64,000 nucleotides of DNA from Magnetospirillum sp. XM-1 (GCF_001511835.1 NZ_LN997849.1:62001-126000), one strand, 5' to 3'; positions 15,041 to 24,054 are shown, counted from the stretch's first letter. Notes: generated by a model from the letters alone, not told the origin. Numbers and translations are program-made.

Positions 15041-16987
15041 ATGATCTGGGGGAAATCGTGGGTGCGGACGTTCGAGGCGGCGCTTTCCGGCTCTCGCGAT
15101 GCCAGGCTGGAGATCGCCGAATCCTCCGTGTCGGGCCGGGCCATCCCGGACGCCCATGAGGTTCTGGCGACGAACGAGACCGATCCGGAGGTTCTGCTGG
15201 CCTTGGCGGCGAACGACCGGCTGCCGGGCGAAGCCCAGCGCACGCTGGCGGCGCGCATCATCGCCGGGGACAGGATGACGGGGAAGACGGCCCGCCGCCT
15301 CGCCCGCGAGTTCTCGATGTCCCAGGTCGCGCTGGCGGCCGACGTCGTCCATGCCATCTCGACCGATCCCCTGTTCGCCGAGGATACGGCGATGATCATG
15401 GAAGAGCTTGCGGCCCTCGGGGAGGAGGATCGGGGCACGGAGGGCGTCGCGCCGATCATAGCCCGGTTCGCCCTGGACCCGTCCGAGCCGCAGGCGCGGG
15501 CCACGGCGCTCAGCCTGCTCTGGAGGGAGACGGGCGATCGCGAGCTGCTGGCCGAGATCATCGTCCGCGCGAGGACGCATGGGGCGATGATGCCGGCGGA
15601 TGCTTCCGCCGCCGTTTCGGGACGTCTGGCTGGCATGTCCGAGGAGGATCGCGTCCTGCTGGAGGCCAGGGTTGGGCTGCTGGCGCCGCTCAGGCAGCCG
15701 GGCTTCGAGGCGGACTGGTTCGGCACGGGGCTGCCGGTTCCTTCCCCCATTCCCGGCCTGACACCATTCGAGCGCCGGTTCATGGACGCCATCGATTCCG
15801 ATCGGTTCCGGATGCCGGATCCTTCGGACTTCTGCGCGCTCGCCTCGTCCCGCAATGTCTTCGTGCGGAGGGCTTCCGCCGTCTGCTGCGGGGCGTACGC
15901 GCATGATGATCCGGCCGCTGAGGCCGCGGAGGATCTGCTCCTGCGCGATCGGGACATGGCGACGTGGTCTGCGGCGCTCCGCCTGACCGGCGCCGTGGCG
16001 GAGGGTCCATGGCGCGGCGATCCCTTCCGCGTGGGAAGCAGAGGCAATGCGTTCGATGCGGACAGGTCCCCCTCCATGGAGGAGTTCTCCCGGTCGATCG
16101 GCGATCCGTCCTCCGTCGTGCGCCTGGCTGCGGCCGCTCATCCTTCCTGCCCGCCATCCGTGCTGGCGGCGTTCCAGCTCGACGGCGACGACGGCATCGT
16201 CACCGCGTCCCATCTCTACGGCAGCGCGGAAAGCCAGCGTTCCGCCCAGGAGAGGATGGACATCGCCATGACACGCTCGGATCTCCTCGCGAAGGCGAGC
16301 GCGACGCTGCCTCCCGTCGAGCCCGAGACGCCTTCGGCGGCCATGGCCCGGCGGGCCTCCAAGGAGGATTGTCCCGCCGAGGATCTCCGCCGCTTCGCTT
16401 CGGAATGGCATCCCGAGGTCCGGCTGGCGGCGGTCTGCAATCCGCGGTTCCCGCGCAGCGGACTTGGCGAGGCGGTCGGGGACATCCTGCGCAGCGGGCG
16501 CTCCCAGGAAGCCGCCCTGGTCGAAAGGCTGCCGGCCTTCGCCCTGGCGGAGCTGTCCTGCAAGGAGGTTCCGTCGCTCGCCCGCGTGGTGACTGCCCGG
16601 ATCGAGGCGGCGGTGGCGGGCAAGGCCGATGCGGCGCGCGCCAAGGAGATCGTGGCGGGCTTCGAGGCGGTCCGGCTGGAAGGCTCCCTCCGGCTGCCGC
16701 CGTCGGCTGTCGTCGCCGTCGGCGCCTTCATGGAGGCGGCTTCGGCCGAGGAGCGGCTCGAGGTGCTGATCGAGGCGGAGGGAATGGTCGCGTGCCGTGA
16801 TCTGGCCATGTCAGGAATGCCGACGGACCGGAGTCCTCCCATTCCGGTGGCTGAGCCGGAGGTCCGGCTGGCCATCGCCCCGACGAAGGCATCCGGCATC
16901 CATGCTGCCGAGCAGCTTGGCTTCGGCTTCCTCGGGCCGGCGGCCGCCCTGCCTCCGAAGCCGAAGGACCGCGGCGCCGGTCGCTGA
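15041..16987 (+). CDS. large helical-repeat protein with shared C-terminal tail
   Basis: This 648-residue protein consists largely of HEAT-like helical units: repeated pairs with R-x-A-A-V or L-A-x-x-P patterns, such as SEPQARATALSLL and HPEVRLAAVCNP. A segment ASAEERLEVLIE resembles the HERLE motif of smaller proteins here. About the last 42 residues (GIHAAEQLGFGFLGPAAALP, then a basic DRGAGR end) are shared with the proteins ending at 24054, 25957 and 27193. It starts 22 bases after the sigma factor gene behind GGGAGG and is probably cotranscribed. A scaffold or docking role is inference. Confidence 0.65.
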   Translation: MIWGKSWVRTFEAALSGSRDARLEIAESSVSGRAIPDAHEVLATNETDPEVLLALAANDRLPGEAQRTLAARIIAGDRMTGKTARRLAREFSMSQVALAADVVHAISTDPLFAEDTAMIMEELAALGEEDRGTEGVAPIIARFALDPSEPQARATALSLLWRETGDRELLAEIIVRARTHGAMMPADASAAVSGRLAGMSEEDRVLLEARVGLLAPLRQPGFEADWFGTGLPVPSPIPGLTPFERRFMDAIDSDRFRMPDPSDFCALASSRNVFVRRASAVCCGAYAHDDPAAEAAEDLLLRDRDMATWSAALRLTGAVAEGPWRGDPFRVGSRGNAFDADRSPSMEEFSRSIGDPSSVVRLAAAAHPSCPPSVLAAFQLDGDDGIVTASHLYGSAESQRSAQERMDIAMTRSDLLAKASATLPPVEPETPSAAMARRASKEDCPAEDLRRFASEWHPEVRLAAVCNPRFPRSGLGEAVGDILRSGRSQEAALVERLPAFALAELSCKEVPSLARVVTARIEAAVAGKADAARAKEIVAGFEAVRLEGSLRLPPSAVVAVGAFMEAASAEERLEVLIEAEGMVACRDLAMSGMPTDRSPPIPVAEPEVRLAIAPTKASGIHAAEQLGFGFLGPAAALPPKPKDRGAGR

Positions 16988-17002
16988 TCGGGTCCGCTGG
17001 GA

Positions 17003-17011
17003 CACATGTTC
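17003..17011 (+). promoter_or_regulatory. promoter-like box CACATGTTC
   Basis: GGGACACATGTTC occurs here and again at 46255-46267; both copies end 25 bases from the start codon they precede, which supports a promoter element. Confidence 0.35.
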
Positions 17012-17036
17012 GGCAGGTCAATCGGAGGAGGTCCCC

Positions 17037-17681
17037 ATGCGCGTCGTCGTCGAACGCTTTCCCTGCCGCATCCCGCTGCTGCCGCCGGAAATCGAGCCGG
17101 TGCTTGCTGGTGTTCCAGCGGCATACGCATCCGCTCTTTCCGCCATGGCGGCGGCCATCTCCTCCGGATCCCCCGATGAGGCCCAGCTTTCGGGAATCCG
17201 GGCGGCGAAGGCCGCGCTTGTGGGGATCAACCGCGTGGATGCCGTGCTGGCGCCGGATGCGCTCATCTCGGCGGATCTGGAGTCGCCACCCGTCCTTTCC
17301 GCCGTTTCCGGCTTCGCCTTCGAGCTGCTCCGCCATGGCGTGATGCTCTTCGCCGAATACGCCGGGGATCGCGGCTCCGCCATCGGCCCCTCGACATGGA
17401 ACATGTCCGTTGCCGGAGCCATGCGGGAGCCGAATCCCGGCAAGCGCGCCGCCGCGTGGCGCAGCCTGTGGGATTCCGTCCGGAACGGGGAGGCTTCGGG
17501 CGCGAGCGATGCCGAGCTGTCCTTCATCGGCGGGTGCGTCGCCGACGATGATCCTGTCCTGGCATGGCTTGGCGGGCATGAGCCGGGCTGGAAGGCCGAA
17601 TTCCAGAAGGCGAGGGAGGGATGGCCGGCCTTCGCCTGGCGGAAGGCGTCGCTGGACATGCTGGCGCGACCCGTTCCCTGA
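17037..17681 (+). CDS. hypothetical protein (214 aa)
   Basis: GGAGGAGG precedes the ATG. The product is mostly helical and rich in alanine and serine, with a hydrophobic stretch in the middle (AFELLRHGVMLFAEYAG) and no signal peptide. No family was recognised. It is followed by the topoisomerase gene, which has its own promoter-like box. Confidence 0.6.
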   Translation: MRVVVERFPCRIPLLPPEIEPVLAGVPAAYASALSAMAAAISSGSPDEAQLSGIRAAKAALVGINRVDAVLAPDALISADLESPPVLSAVSGFAFELLRHGVMLFAEYAGDRGSAIGPSTWNMSVAGAMREPNPGKRAAAWRSLWDSVRNGEASGASDAELSFIGGCVADDDPVLAWLGGHEPGWKAEFQKAREGWPAFAWRKASLDMLARPVP

Positions 17682-17701
17682 GTCCTCCCGGCCCGCGGCG
17701 A

Positions 17702-17711
17702 TCTCACCTTC
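17702..17711 (+). promoter_or_regulatory. promoter-like box TCTCACCTTC
   Basis: A divergent member of the recurring box, 25 bases upstream of the topoisomerase start, followed by CTGGGGAACCAGGAGG. Confidence 0.3.
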
Positions 17712-17736
17712 TGGGGAACCAGGAGGGAGAATCGCC

Positions 17737-19857
17737 ATGCCGGCCAACGTCTATCTCTGCGAGAAGTACAACCAGGCCTCGGACATCGCCGGGGTGCTGG
17801 GCGTCGTGCGCCGCCATGACGGCTGGTTCGAAGTGAAGGGCGGGGACGCGGTCACCTTCGCGTCCGGCCATCTGCTGGCGCTGCTGTATCCCGAGGACTA
17901 CGACCCGGCCTATTCGTCCTGGCAGGACAGCGTCCTCCCGATCGTCCCGGCCCCGTTCCGCCATCGTCCGCGGGATTCCCGGGCTGCGGGCCAGCTCAAG
18001 GTCATCCGGGGGCTGCTGGCCGGCGCCTCCCGCGTCGTCCTGTGCACGGACCCGGATCGCGAGGGCGAGCTGATCGGCCGCGAGATCCTGCGGGAGCTGC
18101 GGTGGAGCGGTCCCGTCGAACGGGCGTGGCTTCCAGCCCTCACCAAGCCGATCATCACGAAGGCTCTGGCGGCGCTCCTGCCGGGGACGAAGACGGCGCC
18201 GCTGGCGGATGCGGCCCTGGCCCGCTCGCAGGCGGACTGGCTGATCGGGATGAACCTCACCCGTGGTCTGTCGCGGCGGCTGGCCGGGCGGAAGACCTGC
18301 CTGAACGTCGGCCGGGTGCAGACGCCGACCCTCGCCCTGCTGGTGCGCCGCGAACGGGAGATCGCCTCCTTCGTCCAGCAGTCCTACTTCGAGATCCGGG
18401 CGGTGGTCGAGGCGTCGGGCATCGGCCCCGTCGAGATGCGCTACGCGCCGCCCGCCGAGGAGCGGCTGGTGGTCCGGGCCGATGCCCAGGCGATCGCCGC
18501 TTCCGTGGCCGGGGCCGTCGCCCCCATCCGGTCGAAGGAGGAGGCGAAGTCGGCGCCGCCGCCGGCCTTCTACGCGCTCTCCTCCCTGCAGATGGATGCC
18601 GACCGGCTGCTCGGCTTCGACGCCGACCGCACGCTGAAGGTCGCCCAGGCGCTCTACGACGAGAAGAAGGTGCTGACCTATCCCAGGACGGACTGCGCCC
18701 ATCTTCCGGACGAGTTCGCCGCCGATGCTCCGGCGCTGCTGGGCCTGCTGGCCGGAATGCCCGAGCTGGCGGCGGTCGCCGGCCGCGCCGCGGCGGCGCC
18801 CGTCCTGCGGACCGGTTCGCACTACGACTCCTCCAAGCTGAAGAGCCACCACGCGATCACCCTGACCGGCACCGATCCGAGCGGACTGACGGGGGACGAG
18901 CGGGAGCTGTTCCTGCTGGTGGCCCGGCGCTTCCTCGCCGCGCACCTGCCGGATCACGAGTACATCAGCACCACGCTCACCTGGATGCCCGGGGCGCACG
19001 CCTTCGTCGCCCGGGGCCGGGTGCCGACGCGGGCGGGCTGGAAGGAGGCCTTCGACGCCGGCGGGCCGGAGGAGGACGGGGACGACGAAGCCGCCCGCCC
19101 GCTGCCGAAGATTCCGGATGGGACGCAGGGCACCGGGAAGAGCGCCGCCGTCGAGGAGAAGACGACGCGGCCGCCCTCCCGCTTCACCGAGGGGCAGCTC
19201 ATCGACGCGATGAAGAACATCGCCCGCTTCGTGACCGACCCGGCGGCGAAGTCCAGATTGCGGGCCACCTCAGGACTGGGCACCGACGCGACGCGGAGCC
19301 CGATGATCGCCGAGCTGAAGAAGCGCGGGCACATCGTGAGGGAGAAGGGTCGCCTGCGCCCGTCCGGCGTGGCCACGGCGCTGATCGGCGCCGTCGAGAA
19401 GCACATCCCCGCCTGGGCGGATCCCGTCACCACGGCCCTCTGGGAGGACGAGCTGGAAGCCATCGCGGAGGGGAAGGGGCAGATCAAGCCGTTCCTCGAC
19501 GGCATCGTGGCCAAGCTGCGGTCCGACATCGCCGTGCTCGACGCCCTGTCGGTGCCGTGGTCCGAGAGGATCAGCGCCGAGGCCAATCCCACGCCGGTCT
19601 CCGCCAAGGCCCCGCGCGGGCGCGGGAAGGCCAGCGGACGGCCAGCGCCAGCGAAGACACCTCAACCGGCCTCCACGGCCTCCGGAACGCCTTCCGCGGC
19701 TCCTGCCGCCGGGCGGACCGATCTGCGGGTGGCGTTCGCCGACAAGGACAAGGCGAAGGCCCTGGGGGCCCGGTGGGATGCGGATCGGCGGACGTGGTAT
19801 GTCCCGGCCGGGGCCGCCCTTGATCCGTTCAGGAACGCGGGCTTCCTGGCGGCCTAG
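17737..19857 (+). CDS. topB: DNA topoisomerase III (type IA) with C-terminal DUF5710-like domain
   Basis: The 706-residue enzyme shows the TOPRIM acidic cluster TDPDREGELIG (about 103-113), the toroid signature NVGRVQTPTLALL (about 189-201) and the catalytic tyrosine in LTYPRTDC (Tyr315). It lacks the zinc ribbons of topoisomerase I. About the last 45 residues (ADKDKAKALGARWDADRRTW and YVPAG) match the DUF5710-type add-on common in plasmid primases and topoisomerases. It acts on single-stranded regions to decatenate replication or transfer intermediates. GGAGGG precedes the ATG. The next gene overlaps the stop on the opposite strand. Confidence 0.92.
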   Translation: MPANVYLCEKYNQASDIAGVLGVVRRHDGWFEVKGGDAVTFASGHLLALLYPEDYDPAYSSWQDSVLPIVPAPFRHRPRDSRAAGQLKVIRGLLAGASRVVLCTDPDREGELIGREILRELRWSGPVERAWLPALTKPIITKALAALLPGTKTAPLADAALARSQADWLIGMNLTRGLSRRLAGRKTCLNVGRVQTPTLALLVRREREIASFVQQSYFEIRAVVEASGIGPVEMRYAPPAEERLVVRADAQAIAASVAGAVAPIRSKEEAKSAPPPAFYALSSLQMDADRLLGFDADRTLKVAQALYDEKKVLTYPRTDCAHLPDEFAADAPALLGLLAGMPELAAVAGRAAAAPVLRTGSHYDSSKLKSHHAITLTGTDPSGLTGDERELFLLVARRFLAAHLPDHEYISTTLTWMPGAHAFVARGRVPTRAGWKEAFDAGGPEEDGDDEAARPLPKIPDGTQGTGKSAAVEEKTTRPPSRFTEGQLIDAMKNIARFVTDPAAKSRLRATSGLGTDATRSPMIAELKKRGHIVREKGRLRPSGVATALIGAVEKHIPAWADPVTTALWEDELEAIAEGKGQIKPFLDGIVAKLRSDIAVLDALSVPWSERISAEANPTPVSAKAPRGRGKASGRPAPAKTPQPASTASGTPSAAPAAGRTDLRVAFADKDKAKALGARWDADRRTWYVPAGAALDPFRNAGFLAA

Positions 19858-20135
19858 TCCGTGGGCGGATCGAGCGTGACCGGTCCATCCCAGCACAGGA
19901 CGATGGAGGCGGCGATGGTGGAGAACGCGAACCGCCGATCCTCTTCCTTGAGGTGCGGCTCGACGGACTCGATGTGTTCCCGGATCCTGGCGAGCAGCTC
20001 GGGGCAGGCGATGCGGCGGTTCGGCGCCCGGCCTTCGAGGAGGCGCCGGTAGTGGCGGAGGTAGGCGGCGGAATCCATCGGCTTCTTCCTGGCGGTTGCC
20101 GCCTTCGCGCCGATCATGCCCTGCGCGGTGTCCAT
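19854..20135 (-). CDS. hypothetical protein (93 aa)
   Basis: GGGAGAGGG precedes the ATG at 20135. The product has a basic N-terminal half (AATARKKPMDSAAYLRHYRR) and a C-terminal hydrophobic stretch (FSTIAASIVLCWDG). It shares the last four bases with the topoisomerase gene on the other strand. No family was recognised. Confidence 0.5.
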   Translation of the reverse strand: MDTAQGMIGAKAATARKKPMDSAAYLRHYRRLLEGRAPNRRIACPELLARIREHIESVEPHLKEEDRRFAFSTIAASIVLCWDGPVTLDPPTD

Positions 20136-20199
20136 GGCCCTCTCCCGAGCTTCGTCTCTACCCAGTAGACATAGGGCGGAAGCGGCCTTCGGGACAGGC

Positions 20200-20589
20200 C
20201 TAGGCGGCAGCCATGTAGCGGCCTTCGAGCCGTTCGGCCCCGCATCCTCCGTCGATGGCCTGGTGGAGATCGGCGAGCATCATCCCCATCGCATCGAGAT
20301 CCGCTTGGCTGGGGATGGAGGAATCCTCGGCCACGCCGCGGAGACGGGTGGCGATGCGGAAGGCGAGGGGGCTGCCGTAGAGCGCTGCCGAAGCGGCGAT
20401 GTCGCGGATGCACCCGACCAGCGGGCCGTGCATGACGGATCGGGCTTCATGGCGGGCGTCGCGGTAGGCCGCCAGGCGGCCTTCGAGCTCGGCCACGGCC
20501 TCCGAGGCGTATTCGCGGAAGCGTCCGGACTGGGCGGTGAGCAGGGCGTCGATGCGGACGCCGGGATCGGGCTGGGGCTTGGCGGTCAT
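20200..20589 (-). CDS. hypothetical helical protein (129 aa)
   Basis: The start at 20589 follows GAGGATCGCC and lies 26 bases downstream of a promoter-like box on the same strand. The product is helical, with a likely amphipathic core (SEAVAELEGRLAAYRDARHE) and a C-terminal glycine/cysteine turn (DGGCGAERLEG). It is divergent from the Sir2 gene; the two facing boxes at 20616 and 20691 make this a shared control region. No family was recognised. Confidence 0.55.
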   Translation of the reverse strand: MTAKPQPDPGVRIDALLTAQSGRFREYASEAVAELEGRLAAYRDARHEARSVMHGPLVGCIRDIAASAALYGSPLAFRIATRLRGVAEDSSIPSQADLDAMGMMLADLHQAIDGGCGAERLEGRYMAAA

Positions 20590-20615
20590 GGCGATCCTCG
20601 CTGGCGGTTCCCGGA

Positions 20616-20625
20616 GAAGATGGTC
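20616..20625 (-). promoter_or_regulatory. promoter-like box GACCATCTTC
   Basis: This minus-strand copy lies 26 bases from the start at 20589 and faces away from the plus-strand copy at 20691. Confidence 0.4.
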
Positions 20626-20690
20626 CCGGAAGCGGATTCCAGCATCGGAGCGATCGGAGACGCCTGCATCGCCGGAGCCGGTTCCGCCGC

Positions 20691-20700
20691 CCCCATCTTC
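20691..20700 (+). promoter_or_regulatory. promoter-like box CCCCATCTTC
   Basis: An exact consensus copy, 25 bases upstream of the Sir2 start, with GGAGG between. Together with 20616 it forms a divergent promoter pair. Confidence 0.45.
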
Positions 20701-20725
20701 GGAGGGAATCGGAACGGAGGCGGAC

Positions 20726-21565
20726 ATGCGCAAGGTGGTGGTGATCTCGGGGGCCGGGCTGTCCGTCGAGTCGGGAGTGCAGGCGTTCCGCGGCAAGGAA
20801 GGCCTCTGGTGCGGGCACGACATCGCGAAGGTGGCCACCGGCTCGACCTGGCTGGCGAACGCGGTCGAGATCCGGGACTTCTACAACGCCCGCCGGTACG
20901 AGATCGGCCGGGCCGAACCGAACGCCGCCCACCACCTTCTCGCCGGGCTGGAAGGCTCGGAGGAGTTCGGGCTTCTGCACTTCACCCAGAACGTCGATGA
21001 CCTGCTGGAGCGGGCCGGAGCTGCGGAGGTCGTGCATCTGCACGGCTCCATCCGCCGCCTCCGCTGCGAGATGTGCGGGCAGGTCCGCGATGTCGGACAC
21101 CGGAGGATCCAGAGCGCCATCTGCCCGACCTGCCGCACCAAGGGCTTCGTCCGCCCCGACATCGTCTTCATGGGCGAGCACGCGCCGGAATACGCCCGGC
21201 TGCGCAGCGCCTTGCAGTCCCTTGGCGAGGAGGATGCCCTTGTGGTGATCGGCACTTCGGGGTCCGTCCTGTCCGTCGGCGAGATCGCGAAGCACGTTCC
21301 GGGCTTTAGGATCCTCTGCGATCCGAACCCGTCGGCGGAGATCGATCCGAGGGCCTTCCACGAGGTCGTCCGCCTGCCGGCTTCCGAGGGTATGGCCAAG
21401 GTGCTGGATCTGATCCGCGCGTCGGCGGGAAGCCGGTTCCCAGCGGGGCGCTGGGCGACCGCCGAGGAAGAGGCTGCGTCAGGCCCGATGGGTCCGGCGA
21501 GGTCGGGGCGGATGGCCGCCCTGCTCGCTTGGCTGTTCCGCAGGCCTCAGCCGGCGCAATGCTGA
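20726..21565 (+). CDS. Sir2-family NAD-dependent protein (sirtuin)
   Basis: Sirtuin landmarks are in order: GAGLS (9-13), FRG (21-23), TQNVD (87-91), the catalytic histidine in LHGS (His106), and a zinc site with cysteines 114, 117, 133 and 136. These predict an NAD-using deacylase or NADase. The usual GIPxFR is SGVQAFRG here. Beyond about residue 240 is a hydrophobic tail (MAALLAWLFRR) that could tether it to the membrane. Sir2 domains also serve as NAD-depleting effectors in anti-phage systems; no typical partner (Argonaute, HerA) is adjacent, so deacylation is the safer reading. Confidence 0.88.
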   Translation: MRKVVVISGAGLSVESGVQAFRGKEGLWCGHDIAKVATGSTWLANAVEIRDFYNARRYEIGRAEPNAAHHLLAGLEGSEEFGLLHFTQNVDDLLERAGAAEVVHLHGSIRRLRCEMCGQVRDVGHRRIQSAICPTCRTKGFVRPDIVFMGEHAPEYARLRSALQSLGEEDALVVIGTSGSVLSVGEIAKHVPGFRILCDPNPSAEIDPRAFHEVVRLPASEGMAKVLDLIRASAGSRFPAGRWATAEEEAASGPMGPARSGRMAALLAWLFRRPQPAQC

Positions 21566-21586
21566 TGTGATGGGGCGGCGCGGCGG

Positions 21587-22312
21587 CTAGGCCCGCGAGC
21601 CTTTCCCGCGTCCCGCAGCCATTCCCCATGCGGCTCTCATGTGGTCGTCGTCCATCAGCGCGGCGCTGGAGATGCCCTTGCCGACCGGCACGATCCCGAT
21701 GGCCTTTGCCTCTTCCCTGGCGGGCTGGAGGTATTCCGCCTCCTTCCGGGCCGTCGGCAATCCATTCTTCTCGTGCGCCTCCTTGCTGTCGTAGTGGTAG
21801 ATCTCCCAATGCAGGCGATCCCGGATGTTTCGGGGCTGCGGCCACCCGTCGGGATGGTCCGGCGCCTTCGGCTTGCCGATGGGTTCTCCTGCGGCCTTGC
21901 CGAACGCTTCGGCGGCGGCGTCGACCGGCCCCCGGAGGCTGCTGTCCCCGCACAGCGGGGCGAGATTGCCGATGGCGTGGAGCGCATCCTCCTTCCAGCC
22001 GTCGAAGCCGCTGAGCAGCTCCCTCTGCCGGGTGAGGATCCCGGCGAGGTCGCGTGCGGCCTTCACGCGATCCGCAAGGTGGCTGTCCGCACGGGAGAAG
22101 ATCCGGATCCGGGCGATGTTCCCCTCGGCCTTCTCCCGCTCGTGCCGGGCTCGCTCCTGGTCGCCGGCCTTCTCCCCGAGGAGGGAGCGACCCCCCATCG
22201 AGGCTCCTCCATTCGGGGGCTTTCCGCCGCCGCCCGATCCGTCGGCCATGGCGAGCTGGTCGCTCATCGAGGGCCGCTTCTTGAGCGCCGCGATCATTTC
22301 CTCGCCGTCCAT
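21587..22312 (-). CDS. hypothetical charged protein (241 aa)
   Basis: GGAGG lies six bases before the ATG at 22312. A glycine-rich linker (about 30-55) follows a short N-terminal helix; then come a lysine/glutamate-rich helical region and a C-terminal part ending MAAGRGKGSRA. The segment RNIRDRLHWEIYHYDSKEAH suggests a small globular domain. No family was recognised. It converges with the Sir2 gene, 21 bases apart. Confidence 0.55.
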   Translation of the reverse strand: MDGEEMIAALKKRPSMSDQLAMADGSGGGGKPPNGGASMGGRSLLGEKAGDQERARHEREKAEGNIARIRIFSRADSHLADRVKAARDLAGILTRQRELLSGFDGWKEDALHAIGNLAPLCGDSSLRGPVDAAAEAFGKAAGEPIGKPKAPDHPDGWPQPRNIRDRLHWEIYHYDSKEAHEKNGLPTARKEAEYLQPAREEAKAIGIVPVGKGISSAALMDDDHMRAAWGMAAGRGKGSRA

Positions 22313-22357
22313 CGTAGGCCTCCAAGTTCCTGTGCGGCCGCATGGCCGGGGCGGGAG

Positions 22358-22367
22358 CGAGATGGGG
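22358..22367 (-). promoter_or_regulatory. promoter-like box CCCCATCTCG
   Basis: Minus-strand copy, 45 bases upstream of the start at 22312. Confidence 0.35.
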
Positions 22368-22495
22368 GCCGGCGCCGCATCCATCAAGGCGTCCCGGTGC
22401 GCCGGTGGGAGCGCCGCCAAGGTGAGTTGGCGGTTCCAACGCCAATCGGACCGCCAAGCGAAATGGTCGGCGATCGCCGGGACAGGATCGTGCGG

Positions 22496-22505
22496 TCCCA
22501 TCTTC
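22496..22505 (+). promoter_or_regulatory. promoter-like box TCCCATCTTC
   Basis: Plus-strand copy, 40 bases upstream of the start at 22546, divergent from the copy at 22358. Confidence 0.4.
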
Positions 22506-22545
22506 TTCCCGACCTCGGATAGGCCGAGGAAGCAGGGAGGGTTCC

Positions 22546-22782
22546 ATGTGCACCTCACGGGCCAAGTTCGTCAGAGTCGATCGTGTCGAGCGTTTGAATG
22601 CCGTCAGCGGGGAGGTCTTCATCGATGTCGGGCGCATCGTCTCTTTTGACGAATGCGACCTTTACGACGAAGAAGGAAATCCATCGGGCAAGGGTTGCCG
22701 CATTCACCTCGCATCCGGCGGCTCAATCATCACGTCCGGCACCGCCGAGGCATTCCTGGCGAGGATCGGCGAGGAGATCTAG
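22546..22782 (+). CDS. small hypothetical protein (78 aa)
   Basis: AGGGAGGG precedes the ATG. The product looks like a compact beta-rich domain (GEVFIDVGRIVSFDECDLYD) with two cysteines and a short C-terminal helix (AEAFLARIGEEI). The fold impression is of an SH3-like or Hfq-like small protein, but nothing specific was recognised. A terminator hairpin follows about 30 bases after the stop. Confidence 0.6.
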   Translation: MCTSRAKFVRVDRVERLNAVSGEVFIDVGRIVSFDECDLYDEEGNPSGKGCRIHLASGGSIITSGTAEAFLARIGEEI

Positions 22783-22813
22783 GGCTGCTGCTGGCCGATG
22801 GCAGAGCTTGTGG

Positions 22814-22833
22814 ACGGGCCCTTCGGGGCCCGT
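22814..22833 (+). terminator. terminator-like hairpin
   Basis: ACGGGCC/GGCCCGT is a 7-bp perfect stem with a six-base CTTCGG loop, shortly after the stop at 22782. No long T-run follows. Confidence 0.5.
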
Positions 22834-22908
22834 TCGGCGTTCGGACCGCCAACAGGACTTGGCGGCGCGGCGGGCGGGCTTCCTGGCGGGTCCGGAATCG
22901 CCGATCCG

Positions 22909-22918
22909 CCACACCTTC
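22909..22918 (+). promoter_or_regulatory. promoter-like box CCACACCTTC
   Basis: Variant box 44 bases upstream of the start at 22963 and after the preceding terminator. Confidence 0.35.
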
Positions 22919-22962
22919 TTCCGGAAGCCGCCCCGAGGGCGGATGCGGCTGAGGAGGTGGCG

Positions 22963-24054
22963 ATGATCGACGATCCCGATGTCGAAGGCGAGATGATGCT
23001 GGATGCGCATGCCGCGCAGGTCCGAAAGGAAATCGCGGCCGGAACCGCGAGCGATCTCGTTCGCCGTACGCTCCGGTTGCTCGAAGGCCAGCACTCGTTG
23101 CCGCGTGAGGATTCCCATACCATCATGAAGCACTTCTTGGAGGTGGATGCCTGCCTCGAAGACAATCGGATCGATCCCCTGGTGGCCGCCATCCTGTCCT
23201 GCGACTGGAGAATGATCGAGCGGGCTATTCATCCCAAGGATAATTCATGGCTGGACACGAAGGAGGAGGGCTGGAAGCAGGCCTTCGCCCAGCATCACTC
23301 AGCGCTGCAGCAGATCATGACGGCGCAGCCGGGAAGACTCGATGCGGACACCCTGAAATGGGCCTTTTCCCTGCCCGGCGGACGCCGGGTGATCAAACGG
23401 TCGATCAAATGCGGCGCGCGCCTGCTCAACGACGATCCGTCAGTCCGCAGCGCGGCCTTGGAGAGCCCGAATTCGTATGTCCGACTTTCTCTGGCGATGG
23501 ACCAGTCGGGATACATGCTTGTCGAACTGAACGCCGCAGAATGCCGCCGGCTCTTCGAGGATCCATGCATCGAAGTCCGCCGCGCGGCGGCCAAGCCGAT
23601 GCTGTATGCCAGCGGAACGGAGGGACTGGGCTCTTTCACGTTGGCCCTGGTCCGATGCGCGGCGGATTCGGATGCGGAGATCTCGAAGGTTGCGCGCGAC
23701 ATGGTCGTCTATGGCCAAGGGATTCCCGATGAGGTGGCTGTCCTGGCCCAAGAGGAGATCCGGCGCCAGGGGATCGAGCTTCATCCGGACATCCGCGCGG
23801 TCTTCGACGATCGGCTGGCCCGCGTAGCCATGAGTGGCCATGAGCGGCTCGAGCTCATAGCCGAAACCTACCCCGCAGCCGAGCCGCTGGCGGGCAAAAA
23901 CCCAAAGGATCCGGACGCTGCCTCTCGCCTCGCAGCGATTCCTGCGTCCGCCAATCCCACCGGGATGCACAATGCCGAGCAGCTCTGCTTCGGCGCTCTC
24001 GGGGCCGCCGCCGCGCTGCCTTCCAAGGGCATGGATCGAGGCACCGGGCGCTGA
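22963..24054 (+). CDS. helical-repeat protein with HERLE motif and shared C-terminal tail
   Basis: GAGGAGG precedes the ATG. The 363 residues consist of helical pairs reminiscent of HEAT or leucine-variant repeats (DPSVRSAALESPNSYVRLSL and DPCIEVRRAAAK). The motif SGHERLELIA lies near residue 305. The last 45 residues (RLAAIPASANPTGMHNAEQL, then an ALGAAAALP segment and DRGTGR) are the most divergent of the four copies of the shared tail. Its repeat body is related in style to the proteins at 3440 and 15041. No enzyme motif was seen. Confidence 0.65.
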   Translation: MIDDPDVEGEMMLDAHAAQVRKEIAAGTASDLVRRTLRLLEGQHSLPREDSHTIMKHFLEVDACLEDNRIDPLVAAILSCDWRMIERAIHPKDNSWLDTKEEGWKQAFAQHHSALQQIMTAQPGRLDADTLKWAFSLPGGRRVIKRSIKCGARLLNDDPSVRSAALESPNSYVRLSLAMDQSGYMLVELNAAECRRLFEDPCIEVRRAAAKPMLYASGTEGLGSFTLALVRCAADSDAEISKVARDMVVYGQGIPDEVAVLAQEEIRRQGIELHPDIRAVFDDRLARVAMSGHERLELIAETYPAAEPLAGKNPKDPDAASRLAAIPASANPTGMHNAEQLCFGALGAAAALPSKGMDRGTGR

